Positions 51,628 to 60,694 of a stretch of DNA of 64,000 nt are shown piece by piece. Within the stretch, counting starts at the first letter, position 1, and each line of letters begins with the position of its first letter. The DNA comes from Actinomycetota bacterium (GTDB taxonomy: Bacteria > Actinomycetota > Actinomycetes > Actinomycetales > Dermatophilaceae), in the NCBI GenBank assembly GCA_020161815.1, contig JAIUOP010000002.1, positions 248,001-312,000 on the forward strand, given 5' to 3'. Both the position numbers and the translations under genes were made by a program. The notes beneath the pieces were generated by a model. That model worked only from the letters and a program-made list of their open reading frames with translations, did not search any database and had not been told where the DNA came from.

Positions 51628-52548
51628 TCAGGAGCGGTCCATGTGGAGCAGGGTGGACTTCCCGAAGAGGGACTCGATGAGGTCGACCGCCAGCTCCGCC
51701 GTGGCGTTGCGGTGGTCGAGCGCCGGGTTCAGTTCGACGATGTCGATCGAGCCGAGGCGCCCGGTGTCCGCGATCATCTCCATGCAGAGCGAGGCCTCGC
51801 GATAGGTGGGCCCGCCGCGCACCGGCGTGCCGACGCCCGGCGCGATGTCGGGGTCGATGAAGTCGAGGTCGAGGCTCACGTGCAGGTGCGCGTCCTCGGG
51901 CAGGTCCTCGAGGACCTTCTTCATCGTCTTGCGCATGCCGATCTCGTCGAGCCGGCGCATGTCATAGCACTCGATGCCCACCTCGCGCAGCAGGTGCTTC
52001 TCGCCCTGGTCCACGCTGCGCAGGCCGACCTGACGCACCTCGTCGTGCGAGAGCGCCGGGGTCGAGCCGGCCATGCCGGTGAGCCCAGCCGGCCCGTGAC
52101 CGAGCAGGCAGGCGACCGGCATGCCGTGGAGGTTGCCGCTCGGCGTGATCGACGCGGTGTTGAAGTCAGCGTGGGCGTCGAACCAGAGGACACGCAGGGG
52201 CTTGCCCTGCTCCCGGCAGTGACGCGCCACGGCGGAGATCGACCCGACCGCCAGGCAGTGGTCGCCGCCGAGGACGATCGGCAGGTGACCCCCGGCGATC
52301 TCCGCGCGCACCGCGTCGTGGAGGGTCTGGTTCCACTGGATCACCTCGGGCAGGTGCCGGTAGCCGTCGACCGGCGGGAGCATCGGGTTGTCCGGGCCGG
52401 TCAGGTCACCGCGGTCGTGGACCTGGTGCCCGAACGCCTCGAGGGCTCGGGTGAGCCCGGCCACCCGGAGGGCGCCCGGTCCGAGCCGGGCGCCGATCAC
52501 GCTGGCCCCGATGTCGGTCGGGGCGCCGATGAGGGAGATGTCGCTCAT
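51628..52548 (-). CDS. rocF: Arginase
   Basis: 306 residues, arginase class of the ureohydrolases, making ornithine and urea from arginine. Manganese ligands in GGDHCLAVGS, WFDAHADFNT and SLDLDFIDPDIAPG, and the substrate-site HGMPVACLLGHG region, fit arginase better than agmatinase. ATG at 52548. A hairpin GAAAGG-GTCA-CCTTTC (52551-52566) directly precedes the start and covers the purine-rich segment, so initiation may be structured. No urease or arginine genes nearby. Confidence 0.9.
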   Translation of the reverse strand: MSDISLIGAPTDIGASVIGARLGPGALRVAGLTRALEAFGHQVHDRGDLTGPDNPMLPPVDGYRHLPEVIQWNQTLHDAVRAEIAGGHLPIVLGGDHCLAVGSISAVARHCREQGKPLRVLWFDAHADFNTASITPSGNLHGMPVACLLGHGPAGLTGMAGSTPALSHDEVRQVGLRSVDQGEKHLLREVGIECYDMRRLDEIGMRKTMKKVLEDLPEDAHLHVSLDLDFIDPDIAPGVGTPVRGGPTYREASLCMEMIADTGRLGSIDIVELNPALDHRNATAELAVDLIESLFGKSTLLHMDRS

Positions 52549-52616
52549 GTGAAAGGTGACCCTTTCGCCTGGGCCGCGGCTCGTGACCACAGCTGCCGTC
52601 GAAGAGGATAACCGCC

Positions 52617-53792
52617 TCAGGTGACCGGGTGCGTCGCGAGGAAGGCCTCGAGGCGCGGTGCGACGCCGTCGAACCACGCCTCCTTGGCGTCGGCATGGTC
52701 CGAGGCCTCCGTATGCCGTGCCGCCAGGTCCGCCTTGACGCGGGCGTAGTCGTCGCGCGCCGACGGATCGGCCCGGAGCCAGTCACGGAAGCCGATCGCC
52801 CACGTCCACCCGGCCGACCCGATCTCCCGCACGTGCACGTGGGCCACCCGGCCCGGGTCGCAGCTCCCGTGGAACCTCTTGGGCCAGCGGGTGCCGTCCT
52901 TGGCGTTGTCGTGGTCGTTGCCGGGGACACGGACGAAACCGGCATCGGTCATCCCACCGACGAAGTCCAGGGAGTCAGCGACCTCGAGGGACTGCACCCC
53001 CACTTGGATGTCGATCACGTCCTTGCCGGCCAAGCCGGGCACCGCCGTGGAGCCGATGTGCTCGACCGAGGGGGCGAGGCCGCCCAGGGCATGACGGAGC
53101 CGGGCGATGAGGCGTTGTGCCTGGTCGGGCCAGGTCGGGTCGGGCGGGGACTGGGTGGACAGGCGGGCGCGACTGCGCGTCCCGGTGCGGAGGTTGTGCT
53201 CGAAGGGCACGAGCCGATCCGACCAGAGGCCTCGTACCGCGTCCGCGAGCTCGGTCGCCGAACCCTCGTTGTCGAGCCACACGTCCGCGGCGGCCCTGCG
53301 AGCCACGTCGTCGGCCTGGGCCGCGATCCGCGCCCGGGCGTCCGTCTCGGGCATCCCACGAAGGCGTACCAGCCGGTCCAGCCGGGTCGCTTCGCTCGCG
53401 CCCACCACGACGACCAGGTGGTACTCCCCCGCCATCTGCTTCTCGACGAGCAGGGGCATGTCATGGACGACCACGGCGTCCTCGGGGGCCGACCTGAACA
53501 GCTCCGCCGTCCGTGCCCAGATCGCCGGATGGGTGATCGCCTCGAGGTCACGCAGGGCCACCGGATCACCGAAGACCAGGCGCCCCAGCCCCGCCCGATC
53601 CAGTGACCCATCGGCTCTGATGAGGTCGGCGCCGAACCGGCCGCGGATGGCCGACAACGCCGGCGACCCGGGCTCGACGACCTCGCGCGCGATGCGGTCC
53701 GCGTCGATGACGACGGCGCCCAGCCGGGCCAGCTCACGCGAGACGGTCGACTTGCCCGACCCGATCCCGCCGGTGAGGCCCACGCGCAGCAT
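52617..53792 (-). CDS. coaE: Dephospho-CoA kinase fused to GrpB/UPF0157 domain
   Basis: 391 residues. N-terminal dephospho-CoA kinase (1-200): Walker A GGIGSGKST at 8-16, VIDADRIAREVVEPGSP and HDMPLLVEKQM. This is the last step of coenzyme A synthesis. C-terminal GrpB/UPF0157 domain (about 210-385): PSVEHIGSTAVPGLAGKDVIDIQVGV, a nucleotidyltransferase-like pattern, then KRFHGSCDPGRVAHVHV. The same fusion is found in mycobacterial CoaE. ATG at 53792; a -10 box TAGAGT ends six bases upstream. Confidence 0.94.
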   Translation of the reverse strand: MLRVGLTGGIGSGKSTVSRELARLGAVVIDADRIAREVVEPGSPALSAIRGRFGADLIRADGSLDRAGLGRLVFGDPVALRDLEAITHPAIWARTAELFRSAPEDAVVVHDMPLLVEKQMAGEYHLVVVVGASEATRLDRLVRLRGMPETDARARIAAQADDVARRAAADVWLDNEGSATELADAVRGLWSDRLVPFEHNLRTGTRSRARLSTQSPPDPTWPDQAQRLIARLRHALGGLAPSVEHIGSTAVPGLAGKDVIDIQVGVQSLEVADSLDFVGGMTDAGFVRVPGNDHDNAKDGTRWPKRFHGSCDPGRVAHVHVREIGSAGWTWAIGFRDWLRADPSARDDYARVKADLAARHTEASDHADAKEAWFDGVAPRLEAFLATHPVT

Positions 53793-53798
53793 GGCCTC

Positions 53799-53804
53799 AC
53801 TCTA
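53799..53804 (-). promoter_or_regulatory. -10 box of coaE (leaderless)
   Basis: Reverse-strand TAGAGT ends six bases before ATG 53792; CTCAC and GTGAG (53796-53811) flank it as a small inverted repeat. Confidence 0.45.
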
Positions 53805-53909
53805 GGGTGAGCGAAACCACCGGTGACCGCACGGGAGGGTGCCATTAGGGTCCGTGGTGAGCGCACGGCATACCGGCCGGCGTCTGTGACCCGAACGCAA
53901 AGGCGACCC

Positions 53910-55355
53910 GTGAGCGACCTCTTCGACGCCCACCCCTACCAGGACCGCTACCCCGTGCTGCGCGGCCTGCCCGAGCACGGGCGGCCCAAGGAGGAGATCC
54001 TCGCCGAGCTGCACGAGATGGCCGACGTGGAGAACGCCTCGTGGAGCAGCGGCCAGTGCTCGGGGACGATGTACTGCGGCGACCTGGAGCACTACGCCTT
54101 CCTCACCGAGGCCTTCGGGCTCTTCGCCCACCAGAACGCCCTCCAGCGGGACATGTGCCCGAGCGCGACCCGATTCGAGGGCGAGGTCATCGCGATGGCC
54201 CTCGACCTCATGCACGCCGACGCCATCGAGGGCGCCGAGCCGGCCGGCCTGGTGACGAGCGGGGGCACAGGGTCCATCCTCCAGGCGATGCTGTCCTATC
54301 GCGACCACGCCCGCGCCACCCGCGGCATCACCGCCCCTAACATCGTCAAGCCCGAGACGGCCCACCCGGCCTTCGTGAAGGCGGCGCACCTGTTCGGGAT
54401 CGAGCTGCGGACCGTGCCGGTGGACCCGGTGACCACCAAGGTCGACCCGGCCGTCGTGGCCGAGGCGATCGACGAGAACACCATCGCCATCATCGGCTCG
54501 GCGGGCAACTACCCCTACGGCTCGATCGACCCGATCGCCGAGCTCAGCGCCCTCGCCCTCGAGCGGGGCGTCGGTCTCCATGTCGACGGCTGCCTCGGCG
54601 GCTGGCTGCTGCCCTTCTGCGAGGAGCTCGGCCACGACGTGCCCGTCTTCGACTTCCGCCTGCCCGGGGTGACGTCGATCTCGGCGGACACCCACAAGTA
54701 CGGCTACGGCCTCAAGGGCACCTCGACGGTCCTCTTCCGCGACAAGGCGCTGCGGAACGCGGCCTACTTCTACGTGCTCGACTGGACCGGGGGGAAGTAC
54801 TACTCCCCCGGCATGGAGGGCTCCCGATCGGACGGCCTGCTCGCCACGGCGTGGGCCTCGCTGGTCGCCAATGGGCGTGCGGGCTATCGCGAGCATGCCC
54901 GAGGGATCTTCGAGGTGGCGGCCGCGATGTCGGAGGCGGTCGAGTCCCACCCGGAGCTGCGCCGCCTGGGTGACTCCCCGTTCGTCGTCGCCTTCACCTC
55001 GGACGTCTTCGACATCTACCACGTGTCCGACTTCATGAGGACGCGCGGCTGGCGCTTCAACGGCCTGCAGTACCCCAACGGCCTCCACCTGGCCGTCACG
55101 CGTCCCCAGACGCAGGACGGGGTCGTGGACCGCTTCCGCGTCGACCTCGCCGATGCCCTCGCGTATGCCGTGGCGCAGGAGGGTGCCCCGGAGTCCGCGG
55201 CCATCTACGGTGGGGTGCCGGGCGGGCTCACCGCGGACGTGAGCGAGTTCATCGAGACCGTCATGGAGCAGCTCATGGACGCCCAGCTGTCCGTGCCCGC
55301 CGCCCCGGACCCCGCCTCCGGTGCGAGCGAGCCGACGCCGGAGTCCGGCGCGTGA
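53910..55355 (+). CDS. PLP-dependent lyase, sphingosine-1-phosphate lyase-like (group II decarboxylase fold)
   Basis: 481 residues from the GTG at 53910, which has AAAGG 8 bases upstream. The PLP lysine is in SADTHKYGYGLKGTS, and the aspartate that holds the cofactor ring in LHVDGCLGGWLLPF. Also seen are EGEVIAMALDLMHAD and VTSGGTGSILQAML (phosphate loop). HKYGYxxKGTS is the sphingosine-1-phosphate-lyase version of the decarboxylase motif, so the substrate is likely a phosphorylated amino alcohol or related compound rather than glutamate. The last 25 residues are an Ala/Pro/Glu tail. Its stop overlaps an FGGY kinase gene, a pairing that suggests kinase and lyase act in series. Confidence 0.85.
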   Translation: MSDLFDAHPYQDRYPVLRGLPEHGRPKEEILAELHEMADVENASWSSGQCSGTMYCGDLEHYAFLTEAFGLFAHQNALQRDMCPSATRFEGEVIAMALDLMHADAIEGAEPAGLVTSGGTGSILQAMLSYRDHARATRGITAPNIVKPETAHPAFVKAAHLFGIELRTVPVDPVTTKVDPAVVAEAIDENTIAIIGSAGNYPYGSIDPIAELSALALERGVGLHVDGCLGGWLLPFCEELGHDVPVFDFRLPGVTSISADTHKYGYGLKGTSTVLFRDKALRNAAYFYVLDWTGGKYYSPGMEGSRSDGLLATAWASLVANGRAGYREHARGIFEVAAAMSEAVESHPELRRLGDSPFVVAFTSDVFDIYHVSDFMRTRGWRFNGLQYPNGLHLAVTRPQTQDGVVDRFRVDLADALAYAVAQEGAPESAAIYGGVPGGLTADVSEFIETVMEQLMDAQLSVPAAPDPASGASEPTPESGA

Positions 55356-56902
55356 GCTGGCGGGGTGCTGCCGCGCCGGAGCACTGGGCCGTCCTCACGG
55401 TCGACCTCGGCACCGGTGGGCCCAAGATCTCCCTCGTCACCCTCGACGGCACGGTGCACTGGAGCGAGTTCCGCCCGATCCGGACCGAGCACCCCTCCGC
55501 CGGGAGGGCCCTGCAGGACGCCGAGGAGTGGTGGACCCAGATCCTGTCGGCGGCCCGCGGCGCCCTCGACGACGGGGTGATGCCGGCCGAGTGGGTGCGG
55601 GCCGTCGCCGTGACCGGGCAGTGGAGCAGCACGGTGCCGGTCGACGGGGAGCTGGCCACGACCGGGCCGTGCCGGTTGTGGCTCGACACCAGCGCTGCCA
55701 CGCACTCCAAGCGCGTCATCGGCGGCCCGGTCCTCGGCTACGACCCGCGCCGCCTGGCTCCGTGGCTGCGGCGGACGGCCGGCATCCCCTCACCGTTCGG
55801 CGGCGACCCGGTGAGCCACCTGCTCGGCTTCCGCCACGACGAGCCCGAGGTCCACGCGGCGACCCGCTGGTACCTGGAGCCGGTGGACTTCCTCACGTCC
55901 CGCTTCGCCGGCCGCGTCAGCGCCTCAGCGGCCTCGATGAGCGGGGCCTGGCTCGTGGACGTGCGCGGCGACCGCCTCGGCTACGACGAGCACCTCGTCG
56001 CGCTGGCCGGCATCGACCCCACCCGCCTGCCACCGCTCTCCCCCTCCGGTGGCGTGGTCGGTCCGATTGCGCCCGCGGTGGCGCACTCGCTCGGGCTCTC
56101 CTCCGACGTCGTCGTCGTGGCCGGCACCCCGGACCTGCACTCCGCGTGGGTCGGCTCCGGCGCGCTGGCCCACGGTCGGGCCCATGTGTCGATTTCGACG
56201 ACCTCCTGGATCTCCTGCGCGGTGCCCTTCAAGAAGACCGACCCGATCCACTCGATCGCCACGGTGCCGGGGCTGGTCCCCGGTGAGTACCTCGTCGCCG
56301 ACAACCACGAGGCGGCGGGGGCCTCGCTCGCGTGGCTGTCGCGCGAGGTGCTCGGGGAGGACTACGACGCCCTGTGCGCCCTGGCCGCGACGGCGCCGGC
56401 CGGGAGCAATGGCACCCTCTTCGGGCCGTGGCTGGCGGGGATGCGCTCCCCGGTGGACGACCGCCACGCGCGGGGCATGCTCGTCGGGATGGGCCTGGCC
56501 AGCACCCGGGCCGACCTCGTGCGGGCGATCCTCGAGGGGGTCGCGCTCCAGAGCCGTTGGCTCCTGGGACCGGTGGAGAAGTTCGCCGGCGCGCGCTTCG
56601 ATGCCCTCCGAATCCTCGGCGGCGGGGCGCGCTCGGACCTGTGGTGCCAGATCCACGCCGACGCCCTGGCCCGGCGGATCGAGCGTGTCGCGGACCCGAT
56701 GGCGGCCCAGTCGCGAGGGGCTGCCCTGCTGGCCGGGGTGGTCCTGGACGTCATCGACTGGGCGGACGTGCCCGCTCTGGTCCCCGTGGACCGGACCTTC
56801 ATCCCGGAGCCGGCCGCCGAGCGCGTCTATGACCGGCTCGCGTCCGAGCTGCCCAAGGCCTACGGCGGCCTCAAGGGCGTCTTCGCCCGACTCCGCCCCT
56901 GA
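55352..56902 (+). CDS. FGGY-family carbohydrate kinase
   Basis: 516 residues, xylulokinase-like ASKHA fold. The phosphate loop DLGTGGPKISLVTLDG (18-33), TGQWSSTVPVD, AGTPDLHSAWVGSGAL and the ATP-binding ILGGGARSDLWCQIHAD near the C-terminus. FGGY enzymes phosphorylate sugars or polyols at a terminal hydroxyl. The substrate here cannot be read; the GQWSS in place of the usual GQ(M/Q)H motif suggests it is not standard xylulose. GTG start overlaps the PLP-lyase stop. Ends 9 bases from the convergent malic enzyme gene with no room for a terminator. Confidence 0.88.
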   Translation: MSWRGAAAPEHWAVLTVDLGTGGPKISLVTLDGTVHWSEFRPIRTEHPSAGRALQDAEEWWTQILSAARGALDDGVMPAEWVRAVAVTGQWSSTVPVDGELATTGPCRLWLDTSAATHSKRVIGGPVLGYDPRRLAPWLRRTAGIPSPFGGDPVSHLLGFRHDEPEVHAATRWYLEPVDFLTSRFAGRVSASAASMSGAWLVDVRGDRLGYDEHLVALAGIDPTRLPPLSPSGGVVGPIAPAVAHSLGLSSDVVVVAGTPDLHSAWVGSGALAHGRAHVSISTTSWISCAVPFKKTDPIHSIATVPGLVPGEYLVADNHEAAGASLAWLSREVLGEDYDALCALAATAPAGSNGTLFGPWLAGMRSPVDDRHARGMLVGMGLASTRADLVRAILEGVALQSRWLLGPVEKFAGARFDALRILGGGARSDLWCQIHADALARRIERVADPMAAQSRGAALLAGVVLDVIDWADVPALVPVDRTFIPEPAAERVYDRLASELPKAYGGLKGVFARLRP

Positions 56903-56911
56903 GGACAGGGA

Positions 56912-58657
56912 TCAGGCGAGCTCGATCTGGGGATAACGCGGACGCCACATGCGGCTGTAGACCTGCTGGATCGGGTCCTCGAGCGGGTGCTCGGCAACCC
57001 CCTCGTCGGCGGCGGCCCTGGCCACCGCGAGGGCGACGGTCGCGGACACCATGCGCAGGTCGTTCATCAGGGGCAGGAGCGGCGCGCCCGGACGGTAGGC
57101 GTTGACCAGTCCCGCCAATGCCTGGGCCGCCGCCGCGATCATGCCCTCGGTGATCCGTCGGGCACCGCACGCGGCGACCCCCAGCCCCAGCCCCGGGAAG
57201 ATGAGGGCGTTGTTGGACTGGGCGATCCGGTGGCGGACACCACCGTGGTCGACCGGCGGGAACGGGCTGCCGGTGGCGATGAGGGCCTTGCCGTCGGTCC
57301 ACTTGAGCAGGTCCGCCGGGGTGGCCTCGGCGTGCGAGGTCGGGTTGGAGAGCGGGAAGATGATCGGCCGCGCCGTGTGCTTGGCCATCTCCTTGACGAC
57401 CTCCTCGGTGAAGGCCCCGCCCTTGGTCGAGGTCCCCAGCAGCATGGTCGGCTTCACGTGCCGGACGACATCGATGAGCGAGACGTGGGAGGCGTCGGCG
57501 ACCCGCCAGTCGGCCAGCTCCTCGCGCCGCCTCGCCCACGAACGCTGGAAGGTCATCAGCTCCGGCTGGTCGTCGACGTAGAGGCCGTTGATGCCGATCG
57601 CCCAGAAGCGGTCGTATGCCGCTTCGGGGCTGCCGATCCGGCCCGAGCGCAGCATGGTGTCCCGGACCAGGTCCGCGATGCCGATCCCCGCGCTGCCGGC
57701 GCCGAAGACGACGACGCGCTGGTCCTCGAGGTCGATGCCAGTGACGTCCACGGCCGCGAGGATCGCGGCGAGCACGACGGCCGCCGTGCCCTGGATGTCG
57801 TCGTTGAAGGTGCAGACGCGGTCGCGATAGCGCGCGAGGAGCCGGTGCGCATTGCCCGGCCCGAAGTCCTCCCAGTGGATCATCGCTGTGGGGAACAGCC
57901 GGCTCGCCGTTGTGATGAAGTGCTCGACGAAGTCGTCATAGCGCTGCCCGCGCACGCGGGCGTGCGGGACACCGAGGTAGAGCTCGTTGTTGAGCAGACC
58001 CAGGTTGTCGGTGCCGACGTCGAGGACCACCGGGATGATCCGGCGCGGGTGGATGCCGGCCGCGGCGGTGTAGACCGACGCCTTGCCGATGGCGATCTGG
58101 ATGCCGCCGATGCCCTGGTCGCCGATGCCGAGGATGCCCTCGGAGTCGGTGACGACGAGCAGGTCCACCTCGTCGGGCTCCAGGCCGTAGTTGAGCAGCG
58201 CGGTCTCGACGCCGTCGGGGTCGTCGATGGAGAGGAAGACCCCTCGGGGCCGGTTGTACTCGTGGCTGAAGCGCTCGATCGCCTCCCCGATCGTCGGGGT
58301 GTAGACGATCGGCAGCATCTCCTCCAGGTGCCCCGACAGCAGGTTGTAGAAGAGGACCTCGTTGCGGTCGCGCAGCTGGGCCAGGTGGAGGTACTTCGCC
58401 AGCGGCGTCGAGCCCCGCCGGAACTGCTCGTAGGTGCGCCGGGTCTGGTTCTCCAGCGTCGTCACCCCGGAGGGGATGAGGCCGACGAGACCCAGGGCCG
58501 ACCGCTCCTCGTGGGTGAACGCGGTGCCCCGGTTGGTCGTGGGGTTGGACAGCACTGCCCGTCCGCGCGCCCGGATCCGGATGGGCGCATCGTTGTCGGT
58601 CGTGTCCTGGGAGTAGTCAGCGCTGGGCACGGCTCCCACTGTGCCATGGGAGGTCAT
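56912..58657 (-). CDS. Malic enzyme (NAD-type, large form)
   Basis: 581 residues, the large malic enzyme form. It decarboxylates malate to pyruvate. Motifs: PIVYTPTIGEAIERF, the metal/active-site FNDDIQGTAAVVLAA, the nucleotide loop VVFGAGSAGIGIADLV and SNPTSHAEATPADLL. The domain order and YTPTIGEA block fit the SfcA/MaeA group rather than the short MaeB type; cofactor preference is not certain. ATG at 58657; a GTG nine codons later (58630) is an alternative. Confidence 0.94.
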   Translation of the reverse strand: MTSHGTVGAVPSADYSQDTTDNDAPIRIRARGRAVLSNPTTNRGTAFTHEERSALGLVGLIPSGVTTLENQTRRTYEQFRRGSTPLAKYLHLAQLRDRNEVLFYNLLSGHLEEMLPIVYTPTIGEAIERFSHEYNRPRGVFLSIDDPDGVETALLNYGLEPDEVDLLVVTDSEGILGIGDQGIGGIQIAIGKASVYTAAAGIHPRRIIPVVLDVGTDNLGLLNNELYLGVPHARVRGQRYDDFVEHFITTASRLFPTAMIHWEDFGPGNAHRLLARYRDRVCTFNDDIQGTAAVVLAAILAAVDVTGIDLEDQRVVVFGAGSAGIGIADLVRDTMLRSGRIGSPEAAYDRFWAIGINGLYVDDQPELMTFQRSWARRREELADWRVADASHVSLIDVVRHVKPTMLLGTSTKGGAFTEEVVKEMAKHTARPIIFPLSNPTSHAEATPADLLKWTDGKALIATGSPFPPVDHGGVRHRIAQSNNALIFPGLGLGVAACGARRITEGMIAAAAQALAGLVNAYRPGAPLLPLMNDLRMVSATVALAVARAAADEGVAEHPLEDPIQQVYSRMWRPRYPQIELA

Positions 58658-58732
58658 CTACCATGCACCGCGGGGCCGCGTGCGCGGCTCCTCCACCAGC
58701 GCGGCCCTGCCCCGCCCGACCGTGAGGCGGTC

Positions 58733-60694
58733 ATGACGGTCCAACCGAGCCCGGCGGCTGCGACCCCCGAGTCGTCTACGCCCGTGGCGCGCCTGCGGCC
58801 GCTGAGCCTGCGGATCCGGGCGCTCACGGAGAACCCCGCCCGCGGCGTCATGCGGCTGGGGTTGGGCCTGATCGCCCTCCAACTGGCCGTCCGCCTGGTG
58901 ATGGCTCTTCGGGGCTGGTTCGTCGGTGACGACTACGCCTTCATCGCCCGCGCCTGGGAGCACCCCTCCCCAGATCTCGACCTGCTCTCCCTCGCCTACG
59001 CCGGCCATGTCATGCCGCTGGGGTGGCTGTGGATCTGGGTGTGCACCCACCTGGCGCCCTACAACTTCATGGTGCCCACCCTGATGAGCACGCTGGTCCA
59101 GGCCCTCACCGGGGTCGTGGTGCTGCGACTGCTCATCGCCCTGTTCGGCCGTCGCTGGGCGGTCCTCGTGCCCTTCACCCTCTACCTCTTCTCGACGATC
59201 AGCGTGCCGGCCTACGTCTGGTGGGCCGCCGCGATCAACCAGCAACCGCAGGCGCTGGCCATGGCCGGTGTGCTGCTCAACCACGTGCAGTACCTCCGGA
59301 CCGGACGCGCACGCCGCGCCGCGGCAGCCGTGGCGTGCCTCGTCGGCGGACTCGGATTCTCCGAGCGGACGATCCTCGTGCTCGGGGTCGTCGCTGCGCT
59401 CACCGTCGCGTACTTCACGGCCGGTGGATGGCGGCAGCGTCTCTGGGAGGCCTTGCGTCGGCACTGGGGACTCTGGGGGGCTTATGCCGCCGTCGCCGGG
59501 GCCTATCTGGCGTACTACGCCCTCGCCGTCACCACCCCCATCGCCGCGGAACGGCCCAAGGTTCCGGCGGTCACGACGCTCTTCGCCAACCAGTTCTTCC
59601 AGGCTCTCGTGCCGGCGGCGCTCGGCGGGCCCTGGCAATGGGAGCCGTTGGGCGTCAACGCCGCTCTTGCAGCCCCGCCGCGGTTGGCGGTCGAGGTCGG
59701 CACGCTCACCGTCATCGCCCTGCTCGGCCTGCTCGTTGCCCTGCACCATCGCGCCTGGTTCGCCCTGGCGATCCTCGCCGGCTATCACCTCGTGCTCGGC
59801 ACCCTGTTGGCCTTCTCACGAGCCGCCATCGTCGGACCGGGCATCGGTCGCGAGTACCGCTACCTCACCGAGATGGCCCTTGTCGGCGTCGTCTGCCTGT
59901 CCCTCGCCGCGCTTCCGGTGGAACCGGAGGCTGAGCGTGCCCAGCCCCAGCCCTTGGTGCGCAGGCCGGGCGCCTGGGCGTGGATCCGCCGGGCGCTCCC
60001 ACGCAGCGAGGTCCTCCCGCTCCCCTCGCCGCGGGTGGTCATCGCGGTCGCCACGGCCCTGATCAGCGCCTCATCGCTCTATTCCAGCTGGCGCTACACC
60101 GACATCTTCAGCCCGAGCGCGGGCCGGACGTTGCTGACCACGCTGCGCGCAGAGGCACCCGCCCTCCCCAAGGATGCCTACGTCTCCGACACCCCCGTCG
60201 ACGAAGCGGCCGTCTGGACCTTCATCTACCCCTACTCCCTGCCCTCTCGGCTGCTGCCACCGGCAGGTCTGGACCTGCCCTATCTCGACGTCGGGCAAGT
60301 GGCGCCGCGCCTCCTCGTCATCGACGCCTCCGGCAGCTTCCGAGATGCAGCCGTCGAGGGCCCAGCCGTTCCCCCCGGACCAGAGGTCAACTGTGGGTAC
60401 CGGATCGGCAGCCGACCGAGCACCCTCTCCCTTGCCGACAAGACCGTCGTCCCCTGGAAGTGGCTCATCCGGATCGGCTACCTCAGCTCCGGATCCGGCA
60501 CCACGACCGTCCACGCCGGCGACACGACCACTACCATGACCGTCGAGCGCGGGGTGGGCACTCGGTACCTGCTGGTCTCGGGCGTCGTCAAGGACATCAC
60601 CTTCGGCGGCTTCGACGGTTCGACCGAGATCTGCACGAACGACGTCACCGTCGGCACCGCGGTGCCGCTCCCGGCAGCGGGGAGCACCCCGTGA
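58733..60694 (+). CDS. Polytopic membrane protein, GT-C glycosyltransferase-like
   Basis: 653 residues. About eleven hydrophobic segments up to residue 450, then a C-terminal exported-looking domain of roughly 200 residues (from YSSWRYTDIFSPSAGR on) rich in Thr and Gly. The first external loop has RGWFVGDDYAFIARAW; an acidic pair in this place is typical of GT-C enzymes that use polyprenyl-phosphate sugars. No named family recognised. Coupled by GTGA overlap to an acyltransferase gene and next to an AftD-like gene, so a role in envelope glycan assembly is likely by context. GAGGCGG precedes the ATG. Confidence 0.75.
   Translation: MTVQPSPAAATPESSTPVARLRPLSLRIRALTENPARGVMRLGLGLIALQLAVRLVMALRGWFVGDDYAFIARAWEHPSPDLDLLSLAYAGHVMPLGWLWIWVCTHLAPYNFMVPTLMSTLVQALTGVVVLRLLIALFGRRWAVLVPFTLYLFSTISVPAYVWWAAAINQQPQALAMAGVLLNHVQYLRTGRARRAAAAVACLVGGLGFSERTILVLGVVAALTVAYFTAGGWRQRLWEALRRHWGLWGAYAAVAGAYLAYYALAVTTPIAAERPKVPAVTTLFANQFFQALVPAALGGPWQWEPLGVNAALAAPPRLAVEVGTLTVIALLGLLVALHHRAWFALAILAGYHLVLGTLLAFSRAAIVGPGIGREYRYLTEMALVGVVCLSLAALPVEPEAERAQPQPLVRRPGAWAWIRRALPRSEVLPLPSPRVVIAVATALISASSLYSSWRYTDIFSPSAGRTLLTTLRAEAPALPKDAYVSDTPVDEAAVWTFIYPYSLPSRLLPPAGLDLPYLDVGQVAPRLLVIDASGSFRDAAVEGPAVPPGPEVNCGYRIGSRPSTLSLADKTVVPWKWLIRIGYLSSGSGTTTVHAGDTTTTMTVERGVGTRYLLVSGVVKDITFGGFDGSTEICTNDVTVGTAVPLPAAGSTP

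Noticed and set aside
56987-58732. Long upstream extension of the GT-C-like gene
   Set aside because: The extension is antisense to the malic enzyme gene; the ATG at 58733 has a purine-rich element and starts the recognisable protein.
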